Shown piece by piece: positions 1 to 4,728 of a stretch of 5,489 bases of DNA (positions are counted from its first letter, which is position 1; each line of letters starts with the position of its first letter). Source of the stretch: Promethearchaeota archaeon (GTDB taxonomy: Archaea; Asgardarchaeota; Lokiarchaeia; Sigyniarchaeales; SOKP01). The translations under genes were made by a program, and so were the position numbers. Below the pieces are notes generated by a model that did no database searches, was not told the DNA's origin, and worked only from the letters and a program-made list of their open reading frames with translations. The stretch lies in contig DXJM01000091.1 of assembly GCA_019057355.1 (NCBI GenBank), positions 1 through 5,489 of the forward strand. Direction: 5' to 3'.

Positions 1-9
1 ATTGCCGAA

Positions 10-30
10 TATATTAAAATATAATAAAAT
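10..30 (+). promoter_or_regulatory. Possible TATA-like element upstream of the winged-helix gene
   Basis: The stretch 'atattaaaatataataaaat' lies 26-46 bases before the ATG at 56, which would suit an archaeal TATA box with a short or absent leader. The whole 55-base upstream segment is so AT-rich that many positions would fit, so this is only a candidate. Confidence 0.2.
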
Positions 31-55
31 AAAAATCTAAAAAAAATTTGAAAAA

Positions 56-724
56 ATGTCGTCCTTAATGTTTTTGTCTGATGAAGAAGAAAAGGTATAC
101 GATGCAATTCAACATTATATAGATTACAATCGCGTGTTTAACTGTGAAAAACTGATCCCTTTTATCAGCAATGCGTTTTCAAGATCATCTATCAACATTA
201 ATGAAAAAGGTATAAGGAATATATTAGAAAACTTGGAGAAAAAAAAGATTGTCATTCAAGGATCAAAACTTACTAACGCCATAGTCCTGCAAAATCCAAA
301 CAGAAGGATTATATACAAATTCATAAAAAACAATCCTGGTTTTTACCTGCATAGGCTTGTTAAGACATTAGAGCTTCCGAATCATGTTATATCATGGCAT
401 TTAGATATGTTATTAAAATTTGGATACATAAAAAAGGTAATAATAGAAAACCATGAGGTTTATTTTCACCCAAGTGTCGTTCGAACGAATTATCAGGTTT
501 TATATGCCTTATCAAAAGTTAAGACACAAAAGATACTATCCATCATGTATAAAAATTCTAAACCACTAACAAAAACTTCGATGGCAAAAGAACTTGGGTT
601 TCATTACAACACGATTACGAAATACATAGAATTATTGAAAGAATTAAACATAATAACAGAGGAAAAATTAGCTCATAAAACGATATATCAATTAAGTCGT
701 AAATTTTTAAATTTTTTTACTTAG
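56..724 (+). CDS. Triple winged-helix DNA-binding protein, probable transcriptional regulator
   Basis: This 222-residue soluble protein appears to consist almost entirely of winged helix-turn-helix units. Unit 1 (about residues 9-78) is the most divergent. Unit 2 (about 81-139) has the form common in archaeal regulators: an 'NPNRRIIYKFIKNNPG' first helix, a recognition helix around 'ELPNHVISWHLDMLLKFGYI', then a short wing ending in 'VYFHPS'. Unit 3 (about 146-214) repeats the scheme with 'LTKTSMAKELGFHYNTITKY' as the helix-turn-helix and 'TIYQLS' closing the wing. No ligand-binding, metal-binding or membrane segment is visible, so the signal it senses is unknown. It probably binds DNA in the cytoplasm and controls transcription. 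The ATG at 56 has no Shine-Dalgarno motif, only an A-rich leader. The gene stands alone and faces mtnA, so its target cannot be read from context. The wHTH class is fairly secure; the role is inferred. Confidence 0.82.
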   Translation: MSSLMFLSDEEEKVYDAIQHYIDYNRVFNCEKLIPFISNAFSRSSININEKGIRNILENLEKKKIVIQGSKLTNAIVLQNPNRRIIYKFIKNNPGFYLHRLVKTLELPNHVISWHLDMLLKFGYIKKVIIENHEVYFHPSVVRTNYQVLYALSKVKTQKILSIMYKNSKPLTKTSMAKELGFHYNTITKYIELLKELNIITEEKLAHKTIYQLSRKFLNFFT

Positions 725-730
725 TGCATT

Positions 731-812
731 ATTGAAATGAAAAATAGAGAGTTAATTATCAGATTAATCATCATCTAAGAACACTCTATTATTGAATTTC
801 AATTTTTTTTTT
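731..812 (+). terminator. Imperfect inverted repeat plus T10 tract between convergent genes
   Basis: The outer arms attgaaat (731-738) and atttcaat (796-803) pair over 8 bp. The inner arms 744-753 and 780-789 pair over 9 of 10 positions, with one A-A mismatch at 750/783. A 10-base T run (803-812) follows directly, giving a stem plus U-tract for transcripts of the winged-helix gene. On the opposite strand the left arms read out as 'ctctatttttcatttcaat', with a T5 tract, so the same element could also stop mtnA transcripts. The 26-base loop and the internal bulge (739-743 against 790-795) make the fold weaker than a classical bacterial terminator, but archaeal termination relies mainly on the T tract. 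Confidence 0.5.
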
Positions 813-823
813 ATATCTTTTAC

Positions 824-1852
824 TTAGTACTCTTTATATTTTTTTATAAGTTCTTCTTGAGTAAAAACACCATGCTCCGTGATAATACCCGTTAGAAGCC
901 TGAATGGTGTAATATCGAAAGCATAATTCAAGCATTCAACACCATCTGGCACGATTTGCACTTTACCTAACACATCACTCACTTCACGGCTATCTCGTTG
1001 TTCTATCGTGACATCACCAATTGTTTCATTTAAAGACAATGTCGACGATGGAGCAGCAACATAAAATGGTATTTTGTTATCTTTTGCAGCAAGAGCAACT
1101 AAATAGGTCCCTATTTTATTAAAGACTGCATCTGAAGTTACCCTATCCGTGCCCACAATTACTTTATCAATTTTACCTAACATCATCATTAATCCTGAAG
1201 AGGTATCTGAAATAACCTTTACGGGAATTTTATCATAATGGCATTCATACGCAGTTAATTGAGCTCCTTGTAGTCGTGGCCTTGTTTCATCAGCAATCAC
1301 TCTTATATCCTTACCTTGTTCAATGGCTGTTCTTATAGGTGCTAGAGCTGTACCATATTGAACCGTCGCGAGAGAACCAGCATTACAATGAGTAAGAACA
1401 GTATCACCATCTTCTAATAGATCCGCACCATTTTTACCTATACTTTTATTGACATTAATATCTTCTTGAGCCATTATCTTTGCTTCTTCGACCACTAATT
1501 CCGAAATTACAGGAGGCATCTCATTGGTGGAAGCAATAATCTTCCACATGCGATCTACGGCCCAAAATAAGTTCGATGCGGTTGGACGAGTACTTTTAAT
1601 CAGATGGGCAGCTTCGTCCATCGATTTTAAGAATTTTTCTATAGGTAAAAATTTATACTCAATTGTTGCCAGTGCCATCCCCATTGCAGCAGCAACGCCA
1701 ATAGCAGGAGCACCCCTAATATTCATGACTTTTATAGATACTGCAACATCTCGATAATCTTCAAATATCAAGAACTTAAGCTCATGAGGTAATAATGTTT
1801 GGTCAATCATCTTTACCTTATTATCATCAGTCCATTCAATTGATGGTATCAT
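824..1852 (-). CDS. mtnA: S-methyl-5-thioribose-1-phosphate isomerase (MtnA)
   Basis: This cytosolic enzyme isomerises 5-methylthioribose-1-phosphate to 5-methylthioribulose-1-phosphate in methionine salvage. It belongs to the MtnA / eIF2B-alpha-like superfamily. Numbered from the ATG at 1852 (342 residues, normal for the family), it has 'RGAPAIG' at 46-52, 'TRPTASNL' at 88-95, 'HCNAGSLAT' with the probable catalytic Cys156, 'ADETRPRLQGA' at 187-197, 'GTDRV' with the probable catalytic Asp236, 'NKIGTY' at 245-250, 'APSSTLSLN' at 267-275 and the C-terminal 'FDITPFRLLTGIITEHGV'. These are MtnA signatures, which makes the relatives ribose-1,5-bisphosphate isomerase and aIF2B less likely. The same frame can start five codons earlier at a TTG (1867), giving 347 residues. 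I prefer the ATG because 'IPSIEW' is the usual family N-terminus and neither start has a ribosome-binding site. No other salvage gene is nearby. The gene converges on the winged-helix gene and diverges from the DUF1848 gene. Confidence 0.94.
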   Translation of the reverse strand: MIPSIEWTDDNKVKMIDQTLLPHELKFLIFEDYRDVAVSIKVMNIRGAPAIGVAAAMGMALATIEYKFLPIEKFLKSMDEAAHLIKSTRPTASNLFWAVDRMWKIIASTNEMPPVISELVVEEAKIMAQEDINVNKSIGKNGADLLEDGDTVLTHCNAGSLATVQYGTALAPIRTAIEQGKDIRVIADETRPRLQGAQLTAYECHYDKIPVKVISDTSSGLMMMLGKIDKVIVGTDRVTSDAVFNKIGTYLVALAAKDNKIPFYVAAPSSTLSLNETIGDVTIEQRDSREVSDVLGKVQIVPDGVECLNYAFDITPFRLLTGIITEHGVFTQEELIKKYKEY

Positions 1853-1915
1853 GTGATTTAGAATCAATCAATCTTTAAAAATTAGTTATTAATTCTGAAT
1901 ATTTTTTTATTTTTT

Positions 1916-1983
1916 AGAAGTTCATGCTTCTTTATGCAATATTATAGAAGATCCCGCTAATTATTGATAGAAAAAATCTTCTA
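1916..1983. repeat. Alternating agaag / cttct inverted repeats upstream of mtnA
   Basis: Four copies of the same five bases alternate in orientation: agaag at 1916-1920, cttct at 1927-1931, agaag at 1946-1950 and cttct at 1978-1982. The last pair extends to 8 bp (tagaagat 1945-1952 with atcttcta 1976-1983). They lie about 65-130 bases upstream of the mtnA ATG. They could be operator half-sites or stem arms in a 5' leader, but short motifs recur by chance in AT-rich DNA. Confidence 0.3.
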
Positions 1984-2159
1984 AATCAATTATGTTCACG
2001 ATTAGGTCATTCCCTTTTGTTTTATTCATCAAAAATGAATACTTCGTTATAATGATCGAATTTGGTGCGATATTTGATCTTTATGATAAAAGATTTTGAC
2101 TCTTTATGGTATAAATCAAAGTATTAAATAAACATTTTACTCTTGATCTAGTATATTAA

Positions 2160-2167
2160 TTTTATAC
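2160..2167 (+). promoter_or_regulatory. Possible TATA box of the DUF1848 gene
   Basis: The octamer 'ttttatac' resembles the archaeal TATA consensus and lies about 36-43 bases before the first ATG. A start site about 26 bases downstream of its centre would leave a leader of about 13-20 bases. Other AT-rich matches nearby, such as 'ttaaataaa' at 2124-2132, prevent a firm call. Confidence 0.25.
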
Positions 2168-2202
2168 AAGGGTATTTTAATTATTTAATCCTCCTATCTT
2201 GA

Positions 2203-3096
2203 ATGATGAGAATGAATGAATACAATAACGAAAAAATAACGAGATTTCCAATCATTTCATGCTCAAGAAGGACAGATATACCTGCATTTTTAATGGATTG
2301 GCTCCTTGAGAGAATTCAATCCGGTTTTGTTGATGTTGTTAATCCATTTAATAAAAATCAAATTTCTAAAGTTTCTCTAAACCCTATAGATGTGAAATGT
2401 TGGGTTTTTTGGAGTAAGAATTTTAAAGAATTTATTCAATATTATATTACATATAAGAACCTATTCAATTCATATAAAGGATATTTCTTTCAATTTACCA
2501 TTAATTCTCCCTCAGAATTAGAATCTAACATCTTGGTGTCTTTAGAAGAGCGATTCAATCAAATGAAATGGTTGATAGATGAATTTGGATTAATAACAGT
2601 TAATTTTAGATTTGATCCAATTATTATTTATAGGGACATGCATTCTAACAAGATTATGAGCAACTTGGACAAATTTAATTACATCATTGAGAATGTTTCT
2701 CAGCTTGGAGTTAAAGAAATGATTTTTTCGTTTGCAACCCTTTATCCTAAAGTAAGAAAAAGAATGATATCCCGAGGGAAAGTTCCTATCGATTTATCAT
2801 TTGAAAAAAAAAAAGAAATTGTTGAGCGATTGAGAAAAATATGCAGTAAATATGGTATTAATATGAAAGCATGTTGTCAACCAGATTTGTTAAAAATTAA
2901 GGGAATTGAACAGGCACATTGTATTGATACATATAAAATTGAAAAAATAATAGGAGAAGCGTTACCAAAAATAAGAGATAAAGGACAGCGAGATGGCTGT
3001 GGATGCTTTAAATCCAAAGATATTGGAGGTTATACGGGAATTTTTCGCTGTAAGAATAATTGCGACTATTGTTACGCTTCGCCAGCTAAAAGATAA
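2203..3096 (+). CDS. DUF1848 family protein with C-terminal radical-SAM-like cysteine motif
   Basis: This 297-residue protein is recognisable as DUF1848 by three parts. The N-terminus reads 'IISCSRRTDIPAF' (17-29) followed by 'NPFN' (47-50). The core has 'WVFWSKN' (67-73), 'YFFQFTI' and 'RFDPI' (136-140). The end carries the cysteine cluster C266-x-C268 and C283-xxx-C287-xx-C290, closing with 'YCYASPAKR'. As I recall, the family is functionally uncharacterised, and its C-terminal cysteines resemble the CxxxCxxC motif of radical SAM enzymes, where that motif normally lies near the N-terminus. A [4Fe-4S] cluster bound at the C-terminus is therefore likely, but the reaction and substrate are unknown. 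Further cysteines at 20, 66, 214, 224, 225 and 240 could be additional ligands. No signal peptide or membrane segment is seen. Three in-frame ATGs (2203, 2206, 2212) lie close together and no Shine-Dalgarno sequence chooses between them. No partner gene is linked. Confidence 0.9.
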   Translation: MMRMNEYNNEKITRFPIISCSRRTDIPAFLMDWLLERIQSGFVDVVNPFNKNQISKVSLNPIDVKCWVFWSKNFKEFIQYYITYKNLFNSYKGYFFQFTINSPSELESNILVSLEERFNQMKWLIDEFGLITVNFRFDPIIIYRDMHSNKIMSNLDKFNYIIENVSQLGVKEMIFSFATLYPKVRKRMISRGKVPIDLSFEKKKEIVERLRKICSKYGINMKACCQPDLLKIKGIEQAHCIDTYKIEKIIGEALPKIRDKGQRDGCGCFKSKDIGGYTGIFRCKNNCDYCYASPAKR

Positions 3097-3145
3097 AAAA
3101 AAGAACAAAAGAAAAAAAATAGTAACTTCTTATATTCACAAATCT

Positions 3146-3204
3146 TTATTTTTAGGACGATGCAATATTTAAAATGGATTTTTTTCTAGTTAATTTATTT
3201 TTTT
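3146..3204 (+). terminator. Cluster of oligo-T tracts downstream of the DUF1848 gene
   Basis: After the stop codon at 3096 there are T-rich tracts at 3146-3153 (with one A), 3179-3185 (T7) and 3198-3204 (T7), without an evident stem. Archaeal RNA polymerase can stop at successive oligo-T tracts, so this is a plausible termination zone ahead of the transporter promoter. The AT-rich background lowers confidence. Confidence 0.35.
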
Positions 3205-3271
3205 AAGAAAATCATCAATCATAACCTTTTTTACTGCAAATGCTCTATAGTTTGTTACCCTCGATGGATTG

Positions 3272-3280
3272 TTATAAATA
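3272..3280 (+). promoter_or_regulatory. TATA-like box just before the transporter gene
   Basis: 'ttataaata' is the best TATA match in the 196-base intergenic region, but it ends only 12 bases before the ATG at 3293. The usual spacing of about 26 bases from box centre to start site would put transcription initiation near 3302, inside the annotated frame. Either this box is not used, or translation begins at the in-frame ATG at 3320. Confidence 0.3.
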
Positions 3281-3292
3281 AGAGTAAGAAAA

Positions 3293-4462
3293 ATGGATAT
3301 AAAGATCAAATATGGGGTAATGGCACTCGGAATAATCATATTTCAGACGATATTAAAGACTATTGGAATAGTAATAACGGGTAGCTTGAGCTTTTTATCA
3401 GAATCCATCGACACTATTGTTGATATCTTTTTTGTTTCACTCATGCTTTATTCGGTCAAAATTAGTCTCAAACCTGCGGATTATGAGCACATGTATGGTC
3501 ATGAAAAAATTGATCCAATTGGTGCGCTCATTCAAGGAGTCATATTAATAAATTTGTACGTGCTCCTGTTATATAATGCGATCCAAGTTATCATAAATGG
3601 AACATTTTCGGTAGTATCTCCTGAAATTGGACTCCAGTTAATTGTTATATCGTTTTTAATCAACATCATTTTTTCACGATTATTAATTCGCAAGGGAAGG
3701 CAGCGAAAGAGCCTTGCATTAGAAATTCAAGGGATGAATTTATTCCAAGATTCCTTGCGCGCGTTATTAGTTGTCATGAGTTTTATTTTTTCCTTGCTTG
3801 AAATTTACTTTTTGGATCCATTGTTTAGCATCATTCTCTCAGCATGGATCATTTTTGGTGCCTTAAAACTGGTAAAAAAAGGTGTTAAAGATTTAACAGA
3901 CGTAAATCCTATTAATTCATTAATACTTGAAAGGCTTAGAACACAAATATTTGATATTGATCATGTAAATGGAGTTGAAGATATAAAAGTTCGGGCGAGT
4001 GGAAATAATCTTTTTTTGGAGGTGCGACTAGCCGTAGAAGACCATATTTCAGTCGTTCATGCAACAGAAATAACAAAAGTAATTCGATTAAAGAGTAAAG
4101 AATTAATTCCTTATTATAATATCGAATGTATAATCGAGATGAACGCTTTAAGTGGTGAAAAATCAATTGGTGAGAATTTAATTAATTTAATCTATTCTAT
4201 TTATTTGAATTATATCAACATTTTAAATATCAAAGATGTAAGTGTATTTACTATAGAAGATCAATTATTTGTATCATTAATACTTATAGTCGATAATTCT
4301 CTTTCTCTTAATGAAGCCCATAAAATTTGCACCGATTTTGAAAACGAGATGAAAAGCCAAGCTATATATTTATCAAGAATAATAACACACATTGAAGCTG
4401 CTCAAAGACTTGACAATATAGAACCAAAAGAAATAACCATTAGAAAAAAAAATAGTGGATGA
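3293..4462 (+). CDS. Cation diffusion facilitator (CDF) metal transporter, main part, frame interrupted at 3' end
   Basis: This membrane antiporter probably exports a divalent metal from the cytoplasm. The 389-residue open part has six predicted transmembrane helices (about 8-28, 32-56, 77-103, 112-131, 145-170, 173-195). The TM2 metal site is D40xxxD44. The TM2-TM3 loop 'PADYEHMYGHEKIDP' carries D63, H66 and H70, matching the loop site of E. coli YiiP. In TM5 the expected HxxxD appears as N149xxxD153, so the usual histidine is missing. The cytoplasmic tail holds two ZT-dimer domains (about 202-285 and 291-371), and a third follows out of frame. Family members are usually about 300 residues with one such domain. 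The frame ends at TGA 4460-4462, just after the A9 run at 4444-4452. Removing one A, then adding one T at 4570-4575, extends the protein to 476 residues. The ATG at 3293 keeps the 'KIKYG' tail typical before TM1; the ATG at 3320 is an alternative. The metal cannot be assigned with confidence, but DxxxD/NxxxD argues against a classical zinc exporter and is closer to Mn- or Fe-type sites. Confidence 0.9.
   Translation: MDIKIKYGVMALGIIIFQTILKTIGIVITGSLSFLSESIDTIVDIFFVSLMLYSVKISLKPADYEHMYGHEKIDPIGALIQGVILINLYVLLLYNAIQVIINGTFSVVSPEIGLQLIVISFLINIIFSRLLIRKGRQRKSLALEIQGMNLFQDSLRALLVVMSFIFSLLEIYFLDPLFSIILSAWIIFGALKLVKKGVKDLTDVNPINSLILERLRTQIFDIDHVNGVEDIKVRASGNNLFLEVRLAVEDHISVVHATEITKVIRLKSKELIPYYNIECIIEMNALSGEKSIGENLINLIYSIYLNYINILNIKDVSVFTIEDQLFVSLILIVDNSLSLNEAHKICTDFENEMKSQAIYLSRIITHIEAAQRLDNIEPKEITIRKKNSG
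4444..4452 (+). other. A9 homopolymer at the first frame break
   Basis: Nine A residues lie where the transporter frame is lost. With eight, the codons read aga-aaa-aaa-ata-gtg-gat-gaa and pass through the third domain without a stop. Such a run is prone to sequencing indels and to polymerase slippage. Confidence 0.7.
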
Positions 4463-4723
4463 AATTGAAAAACAAGTTAGGTTGGTTTTAAAAAGTTATA
4501 AAGAAGTTAAAGGATATCACGGTTTGGAATGTTGGAAGGTAATAGATTATTGCGTTTTAGAGCTTCATATTTTTTCGAAGGAGAGTCAAATATCGCTGAT
4601 ATTCACGATTTTATCACGATTCTTGAAAAAAAATTGAAAGAAAAATTAAAAATTCTAAATTTCCGAGATATTATACTGCATTCAGAACCCTTACTTGGTC
4701 GTACAGACGGGATAATTTTTTAA
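4453..4723 (+). pseudogene. Detached third ZT-dimer domain of the CDF transporter
   Basis: This segment continues the transporter in two frames. From 4453 to about 4569 the codons starting at positions divisible by three encode 'VDEIEKQVRLVLKSYKEVKG' and on to 'CVLELHIF'. From about 4571 the original transporter frame resumes with 'FEGESNIADIHDFITILEKK' and ends '...RDIILHSEPLLGRTDGIIF' at TAA 4721-4723. Joined, they form about 88 residues with the ZT-dimer pattern and its characteristic histidines (425, 438 and 463 in the reconstructed 476-residue protein), including the closing 'IILHSEP', which resembles the 'IHxEP' ending of this domain. Neither half makes sense as a separate protein, and no ribosome-binding site precedes the ATG at 4529. 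The changes are single-base differences in an A9 and a T6 run, so sequencing error, true mutation or slippage are all possible. Confidence 0.75.
4570..4575 (+). other. T6 homopolymer at the second frame break
   Basis: Six T residues lie where the frame returns to that of the upstream transporter. With seven, the codons read cat-att-ttt-ttc-gaa-gga and join the two halves of the third ZT-dimer domain exactly. Confidence 0.65.
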
Positions 4724-4728
4724 AACCC

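Larger units (their letters stand above)
1853..2202. other. Gene-free divergent promoter region between mtnA and the DUF1848 gene
   Basis: This 350-base AT-rich stretch must hold the promoters for mtnA (leftward) and the DUF1848 gene (rightward). I see no RNA gene or convincing protein gene. It contains several short inverted repeats: alternating agaag/cttct motifs at 1916-1983, a 7-bp hairpin tattcat-caaaa-atgaata at 2023-2041, and a near-palindrome gatcgaat / atttgatc at 2054-2079. It also has two copies of 'tctttatg' at 2078-2085 and 2101-2108. A chance-length reading frame of 35 codons runs from 1992 to 2099 on the plus strand. Confidence 0.6.

Noticed and set aside
1524..1757. A 77-residue plus-strand reading frame
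   Set aside because: It is antisense to conserved mtnA sequence, including RGAPAIG, so it is a shadow.
1865..1867. TTG as the start of mtnA (347 residues)
   Set aside because: An ATG five codons downstream gives the usual family N-terminus, and no ribosome-binding site favours the TTG. It cannot be fully excluded.
1992..2099. A 35-codon plus-strand reading frame in the divergent intergenic region
   Set aside because: It is short, has no ribosome-binding site and no recognisable motif beyond a hydrophobic start. A frame of this length is expected by chance.
2191..2195. cctcc just before the DUF1848 start
   Set aside because: On the coding strand this is the complement of a Shine-Dalgarno sequence. 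On the minus strand, where it reads ggagg, no start codon follows at a suitable distance.
3936..4166. A 76-residue minus-strand reading frame
   Set aside because: It is antisense to the first ZT-dimer domain of the transporter and has no recognisable features.
4455..4637. A separate 60-residue gene
   Set aside because: It encodes the first half of the third ZT-dimer domain and then runs out of frame. It overlaps the transporter stop and has no start signal of its own.
4529..4723. A separate 64-residue gene
   Set aside because: Its second half is the end of the transporter's third ZT-dimer domain, while its first 13 or so residues are out-of-frame translation of the same domain.
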